Positions 23,951 to 45,591 of a stretch of 64,000 nucleotides of DNA are shown piece after piece; the first letter of the stretch is position 1; the number at the start of each line of letters is the position of its first letter. The position numbers and the translations under genes are program-made. Source of the DNA: Klebsormidium nitens (lineage: Eukaryota; Streptophyta; Klebsormidiophyceae; Klebsormidiales; Klebsormidiaceae); contig DF237017.1 of NCBI GenBank assembly GCA_000708835.1, positions 140,987 to 204,986 on the forward strand, written 5' to 3'. Under the pieces are notes generated by a model that was given only the letters and a program-made list of their open reading frames with translations, searched no databases and was not told the origin of the DNA.

Positions 23951-26029
23951 GCGAGCATGTATCTCGGAGAAGAGCCCTGCAGACTGCCCTTTTGACCAGC
24001 GTCAGTGCCTTGGTCCCAGCGCTGACTGAGGCTCAACCGAGCACAGGTAAAGCAGTAGCACCTCGCTGGACGCAGCCTTCACTTGTTTCCCTTTTACGTC
24101 AAGTGTCCCAGCAATTCTACGGATTTGTTCAGACTCATGGCGAACTCTTTGATACATATTCTAGTGACAGAATCTAAACTTAGCAGTGACTAGAGTACGA
24201 GGCTGTTTATTTCTCACCCAAGTGACCCTCTCTTGTCGACTTTGTATTTCCTGAAGGAACACTCAATTGTCGGCCTAATCTAATTCTCGACTTTGATTTC
24301 CTGAACTTAGGAATACTCAGTCGTCAGTCTACCCTAACTCTCTTCCCCCATGAAAATAAGCAGAAGCCACATTATGGGACTGTTCAGCATGTTCGGGATG
24401 AATACAAGCAGGCAAATCAACATTTGCTGTTATGCTGAGGAAGCTGGAGCAAACTCAATTTGTCCTGTGCAAATTGCAGCCGCTTCAGACGACCCGCGCC
24501 AGCAACTTCTGGACGCGATCGCTGCCAAGAAGGGCGTTCAAGAAGCGATCGATCGCATTGCAGAGATCAACCCAACTCCAAAGCCCAACAAGTCGGACAA
24601 GGTTGACGGCAAGTGGAAGCTGTTGTGGAGCTCGGACGTCGCTGAGGTCAGCAAGGTGACAAGGTGAGTCCATAAACTGCGGTGTTTCATCTTCAGGTTT
24701 GACAATGCTCTGATTGAGGCATGAAATATTTTTCGTGAAATAATTCATCAAACGGTACGACTTACATATGTTTCTTTGTCCCCTCACGTCACCAGAAGTC
24801 TTCACGTTTGGCCGTTTTAGAAGTACGCCCGAGATTCTGGCTCCTTGACGAAACGAGATTAACGGATCATGAAACGACTACAGAGAACCAAGAGGGCTCA
24901 GAAGACGAAAGCGGACAAAAGGAGGAATCGAAGCGCTCGGATCGAGGGCTGGTCTCCTACCATGTCTGTCACCCCTCTTGATTTGCTTCCATCAAATACC
25001 TATATTGTGCAGACAGGCAGTCTTCGCTGAAAGCTTCCTCCGGTCTTTTGCTTCTTCCGCAGAGTCAGACCTTCAGACCCGATCTTGATAACTTCTACAG
25101 GCCCTGATTGTGAGATTGGCAAACTGAAGTTCGGAAACGGGGAATCTTGAACGGCTCGACCACTGTGTCCGCTCTTTGTTTGCAGTCCTTCCTTCGTTTT
25201 CCTTCTAATTCCTTTTTCATGTGCACATGGAGAGGAATACTTCGAAACCCCCGCAGGTTTCTACCGATCGGCGCCGAAAGCTTCCAGCTAATCGGTCCGG
25301 GCGGTGGTATCGGGAAGGGCCGCGCCCAGAATATTGTATCGATTGGGGGCGGAGCGGTGCAGCTGAAGCTGACGTCAGCATGCGTCCCTGACGAGAAGAA
25401 CGACAAGGACTTCGTCGTCGGGCCGCCATTCAAACTGGAGCTGTTCCTGGGCTCGAAGGCGCTGCCAATCTCTGAAGTAAAAGACGTGAGTGTCGAAGCC
25501 GCTGGAGCTTCGTGTTTCGCTACGTTTCTTCCATGGTTGTTCCTGCTTCGCAACTTGGTCCGGGTGATATCTATCTTCGATGTTCCTCTACGCTCACTGA
25601 GCATCGAACACTCTTCTCTTGCTCGTGCCTATCAACTCGGGCACCTTGCAGAATCTTGTCGTGCTCTGCTTTCCCTTCCGATCAGATGATAAGTGCAGGG
25701 AGTCGCCGGTGGGCGTCAATTATTTTGTTTGCAGCGCAAGCCTTTCTCATAAGTAGATGGAAACGGTCCACTATGAGAGTTGCAAAATTTGGTCTGAACC
25801 TTATTTGTCAATGGGGAAGTCAATGGACTCCTGCAGCAAACGCTGATGCCCACCGCTTCTTGACTTGCAGACAAATAGTGAAAGAACGCCGATTCTAGGC
25901 AACGAGTTGAACTACTTTGAGCAGGTTTACCTCGAGGACTCAGGGAAGCCCGGAGATCTGCGCGTTAGCAGAGTGCTGATTGGAGACGACCGGGTTGTGG
26001 GCAGTATCTTTGTACATGAGCGGGTGTAG
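23951..26029 (+). CDS. Plastid-lipid-associated protein (PAP/fibrillin), lumenal type; 5' end incomplete
   Basis: Fibrillins are lipocalin-like plastid proteins that bind lipids in thylakoids and plastoglobules. Exons: 23951-24046, 24480-24663, 25257-25485 and 25871-26029, all in phase. The first placed exon contains SRRRALQTALLTSVSALVPAL, a twin-arginine-like thylakoid transfer signal ending near an Ala-rich cleavage area. Next come LLDAIAAKKGVQEAIDRI and INPTPKPN with GKWKLLWSS, the PAP/fibrillin N-terminal signature. The family barrel core follows (FKLELFLGSKALP), and the C terminus is RVLIGDDRVVGSIFVHERV. The transit-peptide exon upstream is not placed; the in-frame sequence before 23951 has no ATG. 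A lumenal location is an inference from the RR motif. Confidence 0.78.
24233..24337. repeat. Two-copy direct repeat of about 52 bp in fibrillin intron
   Basis: TCGACTTTG...TTTCCTGAA...ACTCA.T.GTC occurs twice head to tail inside the intron 24047-24479. The copies differ at several positions. It does not include an exon edge. Confidence 0.7.
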
Positions 26030-26473
26030 TGCGTGCCGTTTTATCAGAGATTAATATTCATCGTGCAACGATTCAGTCAGATTGTTTAAGGCTATGGCCG
26101 GAGGTCGTTTGCGTTGCCTGCTTGCGTGGTTACATAGATCGAACATGCATGGATTGCTAAGTGTAGATGCAACATTGTGATGCGTCAAGAATCCCGATCA
26201 TTTTCAGCGGAGAAGATTCTCAAACGTCCATTGGTCCTGACAGATCGGTCGAAGAAACTTGCACGTGCATCCTTCTGAACTGACTGACCAACATGGCCAG
26301 GTGTCCAGCGGATCCCGCTCCGCTCTCTATGCATGATCGGGTGTCAGAGGATCGCTTGCATGCAGACATCCACTATAATAGTATAACACTTTGATTGGTC
26401 ATGCATGACCCTTTGATCTGTCTCCACTGCGACTGTTTCGTCGTCAGTGCGGCCGGGTCGGACGCTATCATGA

Positions 26474-28190
26474 TCAGGAACGGCGTACATGTGCTATGCA
26501 GGTGCTATACTCATGCAGCACCCCTGACATTGGGTCATTGAGGCGCAAATAGAGAATAATCATTGTCGACAAGTCAGGAAGTTTCATCTTACCTATGTAC
26601 AAGAACTGCTGCCAGTCTACTCTGGCTTCTTTTTTGAGACATCGGAGAGGTTGGAAAGTGTGGTGACCGGAGCATACAAAGCGTTTAGTACGTGAGTCCA
26701 CCAGTTGACTTTAAGGGCCACGGATCTGCAAGACGAGGTGATGCACCTTTTTGACGTCTTTGACACTCAAAAGCAGAGATGCTAAGAAAGTGTCTGAATC
26801 TCCATCAGCTACTTCACGATCCACTACATGACAACTGAAGGGCCAATCAGGCGAGGGGGATCTTGAACTTTCAGTGAGCATGATTCTGTCTGTACCTCAA
26901 GTGGAGCCTATCGCGAAAGTCTGGCAGTTTGGAGCACCGCAGCAATCGGAGTTAACAGAGCAGAATCCAGAAATAGACCACCACGATATTCTGAGTATAT
27001 CTTTACATACCTTCCACGATTGTGTAGCTGTCGCCAGGTGAAAACTGGTGGTTGGAGAAGAGGACGAGCGTTGGCTCAAATCCGTCGACCTTGATCTTGC
27101 CAGCGAAGGGCGCCAACTCCGGATCGTCTCCAACCCTTGTTCCCACTCGTACACGTTTCTGCCGATCATCTTGAAACTTCACGACGACCCTGCAAAAGAT
27201 TCAGGGTTGAGGCATTACTCTTCTAAACAGCCATTGCACTTTGGACTGAGACTGGATTAATATACTCCGACAACCGCCAGGAAGAATCTCTTCTCTTTGG
27301 GAAGTCTTTTTAAAGGGAGAAGAGGAATTGAAAAACAAAAGAAAAGAAAGATTGCGCGCATACTTAGTATCTCCTGTCTGGATTACGCTCGAAGCGTCTG
27401 GTTTGACGCCCTTGAATTCAATGAAAGACCACGCTTCGAGAAACACGCCGTTCCAGGATGATGGAACTTCTGTGAGGGCCAGCAATCTGACATTAGTCCT
27501 GGCAGTCAAGAATATTCTTAGTGGGCGGGCCGCTGGAGTGCTGAGAGCTCGATCGGCAGCAGCCTACCAAGACTGAAGTTGAGTGGACGGTGACCGTCAG
27601 TTGAAACTAAGAATGCTTTGCTCGTTACAAGCCGCCTGCTGCGCTAATACGTGCGTCCGGCGCGCGCAGAGATCCATCGACAGCACAATTGCCTGACGCT
27701 GATATGAAGAGTCTGAGCAAGAACTATTTGGCAGGACTGTGCTCATGACCATGCCACATCTGGTCAAGTGGTAAGATTCAATTTGATTAAGACGATTTTG
27801 ATGCACTGCTTGTTGAACGTCGCCTGCGGGCAACGATGTCACTCACCATTCCGGCGCCACGTCAGAGCTCTCTGCAATAGCCGCCCCTGCAGTGTAAACA
27901 TGGTCAAATTTACAAAGAGAGGATACTTTTTTTTAGTAACTCTACTGGCCTGATATTCGGGGCCAGGTAGAGTAGGAGTGTCAATTTCAAAGCAATGACC
28001 TTGAGAGTCCTTACTTGCAGATCTTTCATTTCAATGAAGTCTTCCCCTTCGCTTCCACCGATATTTTCGTACAGGCAGGAGAAACAAGGACATGCTGGAC
28101 TTAGACCAGCGTCTTTCTGGAAACCTAAGACTGATTCGAAGCACGATGAAAGCCTTGATGATACACAGAGTAAGCTGTTGCCGACTTACC
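26474..28190 (-). CDS. Unrecognised multi-exon gene
   Basis: Phase-consistent minus-strand exons are 27886-27847, 27498-27364, 27189-27011, 26920-26896 and 26621 down to either 26593 (GT donor) or the stop at 26474. The protein includes VRLLALTEVPSSWNGVF, EAWSFIEFKGVKPDASS, VVVKFQDDRQKRVRVG, KIKVDGFEPTLVLFSNHQF and VDWQQFLYIG. It is compositionally normal, probably soluble, with beta-strand-like patterning. Further likely exons upstream (28094-28015 with ENIGGSEGEDFIEMKDL, and one ending at 28190 with EIPAGKDSPD) do not join to 27886 in phase by my reading, so a piece or splice site is missing. The 5' end is unplaced. I recognise no family and assign no function. Confidence 0.5.
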
Positions 28191-30476
28191 GTCCGGGCTG
28201 TCTTTCCCAGCTGGAATCTCGCTTGGTACTAGATGCCTATTAACTTTCATATGCACAGATTGCAGGCATGCTACGACCAACCTAAAACCACTGCAAAGCT
28301 TGGAATATCCGTCCCTTCACAGATTGCTTGAGTCGAATCAAGCAGATGTAGGTGATGATTGAGCTGCAACAGGACGTCCTTCATTCGCAGATAAGTTCGT
28401 AGTCTTTACCGCTGTCTTTTGACACCAATGAGTCGTCTTTCAAACAAAATCTGCAGCAGCTTTGGAGCAGCAGGATGGCCGCACAAACCCTTTATTGAGG
28501 GGCCCGAGTCAGCCCCTCAGGACTTTGATTTTACTGCTCGCCACCACATCAACTCATCGCCAAGGTGTGAACAAAACACCCCTCAACTTTTCCTCTCTTC
28601 AGGTCCTACCCATTGTACAGAACCATTCAAGAAAGACAATAAGCTTACAGGCAACCTCTGACCTACTTCATGATCCGTGGACATTTTGCTCGGTACGGAT
28701 GAACCTGGGAATATGTCAGTGGTCATGGCCCGGCAGTGAAGTGAAGCGGGGAACTTTTTTCCAACAGAAAGCTGAAAATCGCTGATATACGGCCGCAACC
28801 AGGACTTGTTGATGTACAGCTTCGTATAGGCATTGCTTTCCGATCCATTGTTTGCAGCAACATCCAGTCGGCAACAACATAAAAACCACCTTGCTCATGC
28901 GGAGGGGGACATTCTCCAAACCGGACTCCAAACCCCGTCCAAACCTCTTCCTTTGCTTTAAATTGGTACGTGAGCTGACGTACGCAGCTTCACATCAGAA
29001 AATGTTCGACGTATTCCGCCACCCGGCCAGCCAGTACTACCTAGTGGACTTTGCCCAGGCATTATTACGGCTGCGTGTCGGACACGCGGCCGGCAATTTT
29101 CGGAGGCGGCCGCAGTGCGCAGGGTTTGTACAATGGTCTTAGCAGAAAATGGTGATTCCTGAATCCTGACCGTCGATCTTTACCCAGCCTTCTTATCGAC
29201 GGCTCGTACATATGGGCTGCTTCGTGTTGGGGCGATTGCATCTGACACGCACCGGAGCACGGCCTCATACCTGCCAGCCCATGCATGGAAGAAACCGGAG
29301 TCAATCAGCTTAAAAACTATAGCTACCGTAGCAGTGGTATGAAAGAGACTTGGAGGGGGCCGAGACTCGGGGGCCGCCGCGGAGAGACTTTGCAAGGGGA
29401 CTTTGTATTGGAAGCCAATTGGGTCTTGCAGCCATGCCTCCGATCAACAGGGTTACCATCTTACTAATGCTACCTGACAAGGATCAATGTGATGCCCGCT
29501 TCTCTAGCTTGCATGATTGATTGTGTAGATCCCGAGCTGTCGATCCGGAGAGAATTCATCCTTCTTGCATGTATGAGTGTGTACACCGGTACGCTAGCTA
29601 GTCCCTTATCTCCCGCGTATACCGTATACGGTGGGAAGAACCCTCAAGGAACACTTCCTGTAATCCTGTTATAAACGGAACTTGACCGTCCTAGCTGTGC
29701 ATACATATTTACGAATAAACGTACGCCAAGGTAATGCACTTCCTGGCTGAGCGAAGATTTGTTAAGAAGGGAGAACCGCAATCTCCGACACACATATGGT
29801 TAACAGCTTACTTGTGTTCCGATCCGCAACGGCTTAATTGAAGCCAAAGCTCTTGATAATAAATCAGAGCGTAGACACACCCCAAAAACGTCTTCCTCCT
29901 AGCTCTGAACTAAAAAGTCATTCAGAATCTACATGCAGGGTTGAAGTCGAAACTTGCCAGGCCGCCTGCTGCGCATATGGAGGTGTGTTCGGCAATTGAG
30001 CCACACGGTTCACTTATACATATGATGCACAATCACTGCCATGCAGTTTGTATGAGTTGATCATGTTCCGCCAGCGGCCCGGCCTAGGTAGGCTCAGGCT
30101 CCCGAGTCGGCTTGCCCGGCCTAGTTCGAGGGTTGCCTGTTTTCAGGCTCAAACCAGACGGTCAAGTAGCAGGGTTTTGAAGCGCGGCGCCTAGGCGCCT
30201 GGCGGCCAGCCTGCGCAAAGTGCCGTACAAGACGGTCCAAACCGTGAACTCGAAAGCCGGCATCGTAAGAGGCATACTGCGTCCAGGCGTATGATGCAGA
30301 ATGGGAGCGGATGGCGGAGGCCGTGCCATTACATACAGAGCCCAATAAAGTGCAGGCGCAGGCAGGATTACGGCCGCAACAGCCGAGGGTCACGTGGCGA
30401 TTCGTGAGCCTGGTGACAACGCCACGCCCAACTCATCAGGAACACATATCGACGAAGCACATCAGTATACCGGGTC
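28191..30476. other. Unassigned stretch, possible 5' part of the preceding gene
   Basis: Short splice-bounded fragments can be imagined on the minus strand (for example near 28400), but I cannot join them in phase. From 29000 to 30470 I see no supported exon; short AT-richer runs alternate with GC-rich ones and nothing is recognisable. Confidence 0.4.
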
Positions 30477-40683
<10,207 letters not shown>

Positions 40684-41713
40684 GGCTGGCTATTTCGATT
40701 GCTCAACGCATACCACCACTAGATTGGAATGAACTTTTCCTTTGGACTCTACATGGCGCTCAGCCTCCTTTCGCATCCATTCAGCTTCCACTGCCAGAAA
40801 AGTGTCAACTTCAAGTTTAAGAGGAGATGATTTTCTTCCCACATTCGTCTCTCTTGAATCACAATGAAAGTCGCACCAAACATTTGTATTCGGAAGCCGG
40901 AAGAGCCGCTGCTTGACGCACCGTTTCTTCCACCTTTGCGTGTTGTTTTGCGGGGAAAGCTGATCCAGTTCCGGTGACGGCTTTCAAAGAGTCTGAAGAA
41001 CGTAGGTACGTAAGTTCACTAGTCTCAACTGCAACGTCATCATAGTTAAGAGCCTACCAAAACTAAAACCCTAAGGTCAAAATGAGAGCAGTAACCCGGT
41101 TTTGACGAACCCTAAGGCGTTCCGCCATAGCCCGCCCGCACCCACCCTAACCCCCCAACTAACCCCACCAAGATCAGTGGTTTGCCCTCTGGTAACCCGA
41201 CCATCCCCCGAGCACTCCATCTCCCTGCAACCGAGTGCCCGGTGAAATTTCGTACGGTACCGACCATTTTCGACGTGGTACAGTACCGCCGCACTGTAGG
41301 CTGTAGGTAACGGTGATGTCACGCTGACGTTGCAGTTGAGACTAGTGAACTTACGTACTCTGCTGGGTCTGAAGTCCGGGTTTAACCGAAAGATTCCTTC
41401 TTGGTGTGCTTTTACCAGCAGAAAAAATGCTCACAGATTTTTGGGGCGTCATGGAAGGGGCATTTTCAGCTACACTCTGCCATTCTGGATTTCAGGGATC
41501 ATGCTACATACGTAGGAATGTCCAGGAAGAAGGCTTTGAGCTTGAGAAACCACTGTTTGTGCAGTTCCCTGAACGCTGCAAGCTCCTGATCATTGCAAGT
41601 CGGCAGAAGTTTGGGCTGGTAGATTGAGCTGAACTCCTGCCTCCTGGTTGGTTGAAGTCAAGGCCTTCGCACATTGTTCCATCATTGCAATTGCATGCAA
41701 GAATTGTGACCAA
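40684..41713. promoter_or_regulatory. Shared divergent promoter region of MEE44-like and AHL genes
   Basis: The two start codons (40683 minus, 41714 plus) face away from each other across 1.0 kb, most of which is taken up by inverted-repeat element 2. No individual promoter motif is claimed. Confidence 0.45.
40999..41366. mobile_element. MITE-like inverted-repeat element 2
   Basis: Long, nearly perfect terminal inverted repeats of at least 33 bp start GTACGTAAGTTCACTAGTCT on the left (from about 41006) and are mirrored on the right, ending near 41358. Flanking direct repeats GTCTGAAG at 40991-40998 and 41367-41374 look like an 8-bp or longer target-site duplication. The inside carries the C-rich core at 41131-41170. 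There is no coding capacity. Confidence 0.82.
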
Positions 41714-44700
41714 ATGGCTTTCACAAGAGTTTTTCAGGCGGGTTGTCATCATGAAGGTCTGATCCTTGTCAACACTTGGCAGAAGACTAGAACCAGGACG
41801 TGTGCTGGCAAACTCAGCGGTGAAGGCAAGTGCAGCCAATCCAGGAGGCGCATGCCAGCTACTCTTCATATGCATCAGAGATCCACACATCATACAGCCA
41901 CCACACAATCAAGTGATGCTTTGAAGCCCCCTCGTTCTCGTCCACCTCAATTTCCCTCATTGCCAAAGTTGGCTCCACTCCCCTTCAAAAAAATACAGCA
42001 TTCCTCAGTCACAGCTTACGCACATGCAGCTGGTCAGTCCGCCAGCTCAACTGTTCTGGCAGACACAGAAACGCCCCCCTTGCAAGCTGAGCTTGAGGCT
42101 GCTGTCGCAGCTGTTGAACGTGCTTGCCATTTGTGCCTGAATGTAAGGGCCAGCATTCATGACGATGGAGAACTAGACGAGGGGGACGCTCGGCTGAAGA
42201 AGCAAGACGCAACGCCGGTGACGGTGGCAGACTTTGGGGTTCAAGCCCTGATTAGTCTAGGTAGGATGACTGTTATTGTTTCCTTGATCCTGCTCGAGCA
42301 GATTGCAGGATCTGTTCTTGCAATCTGTAGACCTTAAGCTGGTCATCTGGTGGGGCCAGTGAGAGCTTACAAAAGTGAACTCCACAATGACTAAAATGCT
42401 TACATCAAATCTCTTCAGTGAAAGCTCATGGGTTTCCTGTACGATTGTTTCGGCTCAAAGTAAGAGATTCTTCCTGCTCTCTACAGAGCTGCGGCGCCTC
42501 TTCCCTGACGTTCCACTGCTGGGGGAAGAAGACGCAACTCAGCTGAGAAACCAGCTGAAGGAAAGTTCAGCGCCAGGTGGCAGTCTTGCGGAAGCAGTCA
42601 GGGCAGTTGTTGCCCTGGTGGCGCCCGCTGACTTGGGTTCGATCAGCGTCGACCAAGTGTTGGACGCCATTGATGATGGGCGAGCCGAGACCACTTCTCA
42701 GGACAGATTCTGGGTGAGTGGAGTCTCCTGATCAACGGTGACATCTGTGCCAAGACCGCTTCTCAGGACCCTTTTGCCTGTTGTCAAGGTTTCCTTTTTA
42801 AACTGATGTGGTCAAAGCCCCGTTTCTGTGTGGAACGAGGCAGAAAGAGCAGGTTCCTTTCAGAGAATGAAGGCTTGGCAGCCAGCTGATGTTTCCAATC
42901 TAATCCTCTGAAGGAGCGGACAACGACAACCAACAACCATTACATCAAGGGACGACATTTTAAGGGACCAGAAGTACATAATCTGCGACTGGGGATTGAT
43001 GGGCGTATTCCAATCGCTTCAGGGATCGGCCCCAGTAACGTGGAACCAGCTCACTGCAATCTGCTCGTTTCTACAGATTTTGGACCCGATCGACGGCACC
43101 CGCGGCTTCTTGCGAGGAGGGAAGTCCCAGTATGTAGTGAGCTGACCAATCTACTTTCACCATCTCTGAATGCTGTGCCTCTTTAAATATGGAGGGAATG
43201 GTGAAGCATCCGTTGAGTAAGCGTTTTTCGTTGGAACGATATGTTGAGCCAGAGTCGACGTATGAATTGGAGCATGAGGCTAGGGAAGAGTTTCCGCAAG
43301 TGCAAGGTGCACTCTCACAAAGGCATGTGGCTCGGATGCCATTGTAACATCTAGTTGCAGGGGCCACGCAAAGGAATTGCGCGTGTGAAACGGTCGGGAG
43401 AGGGGCGCTTTTTATTGCGCATGTTGACATAGAACGTTTGTTTCCTTTACATTACTCAAAGTTGTTTTTGGCACCATTACACGTGAAATGCATTTTAATG
43501 GCTCCGATATCCTGACGTCTCCCATCCGCCCAGTTTTAGCCCAATCTGGGCAAATTTCAAGCTCAGAGGGGGAAGAAACGAAACATATGCGTTTGCCGAG
43601 CTTGCGTTTTATATTCAGACAGCATAAGAGCTTGTACAATCTGAAGGAATAAGGATCTACGCATCTGGCATGCTTCGCCAGTGCTTCGACCAACATTTCC
43701 ACTTCGGTCACCGTTTAGTGCATGATGATAAATTGTCTCCTTCAGTTTAATGTTTTCGGGGGCACTGAACGACGATCTCTTCCCGTCCGTCGACACATTT
43801 CCCTTTCCCTTTCCCTTTCCCTAGCTTTGACAGATAGACATTGCTAATGTTCCCCTATGCTTGCAGATTGCCCTCGCTCTAGTTCAAAACGGCAAGGTGG
43901 TTCTTGGAGTCTGTGGCTGTCCCAACATGAGTGGGGCTTCTCTCGAGTGTGATACGTGCGTGCCCGACGCCACGAGAGGCCCTGTAGAAGAGGCGAGCAC
44001 GCAGGAAAACCCTAGGGATCAGGGGGGAGAATGCACGTCCTCTGAAGAACGAGGCCCTCTCGATTCAAATGTTCGGGGGCTGATTGTGTATGCCAGTCGG
44101 GGAGAGGGTACCTGGGTGCGGGGATTAGAAAAATCGGACGGTCTGACGTCCACGTCAGGAAGAGAGTCTCTTCAGTCGGACGAGTCGGAGCGTCGAGCAG
44201 CTTTAGACGCCGGTCGAGAAGGAGCCTTTTCTCACTCTGCCTGGCTCCAGCCTCAGCGGGTCAGAGTGGACGGTGTGAAAAGGCTCTGGGACGCGCGGAT
44301 CTGCATATCAGACCATGAAACGTGGGGCGAGTTGCCCCTGGCGGCCGCGCTCGCAAGCACCCCCCATCCCGAGGACAGCGATGACGAGGGGGGGCGTTTA
44401 CACCACGCCGAGGAGTGGGAGGCGAAGCAGCTGCCGCTGTGCTGTGGAAGGTACGTGTGAACACGGACGCTTTATGGAAACCGAGAATCAGGTCCTGAAA
44501 GGATGTTGCTCGGTTCAGTGTCTTGCTTCCTGATATGTGCATGAGTTCTGAAGGGCCGGTACACTTGAGACACGTTTCGATACCAAGGCACCGATGCACC
44601 TTTGGGCGCTATCTCTCAATCTTTCGCGACCCCTCCAGTTCCAGTCAACTGCAGCTCATTGTCGACCTCAAACTCGATCCCGAAAGCCTCCTTTCGGGCC

Positions 44701-45591
44701 AGAAGAAGCATGATCGACCACTCTGCTAAGGCGCACTGCTCTGTCAAATGACCTTTGAAGAAATCCGCGGATCAGAGTCGCCCAGTCGCTGCTTGTTTCC
44801 GTCTCCCACTTATCCGCATATCTACCCTCACAACGACATGGCCGGATAGGGGAAACTGCTGAAAACCGTCCCCAGACATTCAGATCTGTCGGCCACAGCA
44901 GCGCATGCTTCAAGAAGCATCTGAGTTCTCGGTCTGTGTTTAAAAAACAATGCACGCGTAGACCCCCTCCTCGCGCCCTTTCTCGTAGTTTCCGAACATG
45001 CACGTTGCCGTAAGGGTAGGCGCCGACTCAACCACTTTAAAAAGTGGCGCTCGAGTTCTGAGATTGTCGAAGCTTTATAACGCGCTGTTTTGGCATGACA
45101 CGTCAGCACGATTCATATCTCTCTCGCAGCATCTGCAAACATATTGCCGTTGCGTTGGCGCTGCCTCGGCTGTCGACCAATGCACCGTCTCCAGATCGAC
45201 GTTCGAAACTAGCCGCTGCAACGTTTTAACGCACTATCTTCACATAACCTTTTTTCTCTCATATACTCTGTCATATGAGAGTATCCTCACATAATCTCTC
45301 TTTTCCCGCAGCATCTGCAAATACGTTGCCGTAGCTCTGGGCGCGGCCTCGGTCTTCGTACAGCACCCGGTCTCCAAACCAACGCTCAAAGTGTGGGACC
45401 ATGCAGCGGCGCTGATCTGCGTCACAGAGGCCGGGGGGCAGGTTACTGATCTTGAGGGGCTGCCGTTGCAACTAGGCACGGGAGAGAGCGAGTTCGCTCC
45501 GGGTGGAGGCGGGGTGATCGTAACTAATGGAGGGTTGCATGAGTTGGCGCTTGAGGCTGTGAGGAAGGGCCAGCAATTGCTCGTGAATTGA
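41714..45591 (+). CDS. AHL: 3'(2'),5'-bisphosphate nucleotidase, HAL2-like (AHL type)
   Basis: Removes a phosphate from 3'-phosphoadenosine 5'-phosphate (PAP), a by-product of sulfotransferases. Exons: 41714-42260, 42487-42713, 43077-43133, 43867-44450 and 45312-45591, all in phase, 564 residues. Inositol-monophosphatase-superfamily motifs are present: TPVTVADFGVQALIS, PLLGEEDA (metal-binding Glu196-Glu197), LDPIDGTRGFL (Asp261, Asp264), VLGVCGCP, and KVWDHAAA with VTEAGG (Trp500-Asp501). The text ETWGELPL, LPLCCGSICKYVAVA and FAPGGGGVIVTNGGLH is closer to Arabidopsis AHL than to SAL1. The N-terminal 110 residues are Ser/Pro/Lys/Arg-rich and may target an organelle; the start at 41714 is the first good Met, and others downstream are possible. 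Exon 4 carries acidic, Ser-rich inserts beyond the usual length. Confidence 0.88.
43799..43823. repeat. Polypyrimidine microsatellite (CCCTTT)n
   Basis: About four units of CCCTTT lie some 45 bases before the exon 4 acceptor of the AHL gene. The tract could strengthen splicing or simply be simple sequence. Confidence 0.85.
45100..45190 (+). pseudogene. Upstream pseudo-copy of AHL exon 5 acceptor edge
   Basis: The last intron contains a second CGCAG/CATCTGCAAA acceptor with following coding-like text (ICKHIAVALAL) at 45128 onward. It copies the true exon 5 start at 45312 (ICKYVAVALGA). The acceptors are 182 bp apart and the flanking CTTCACATAA-type text is also duplicated. The copy loses frame identity after about 15 codons. 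Confidence 0.8.
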
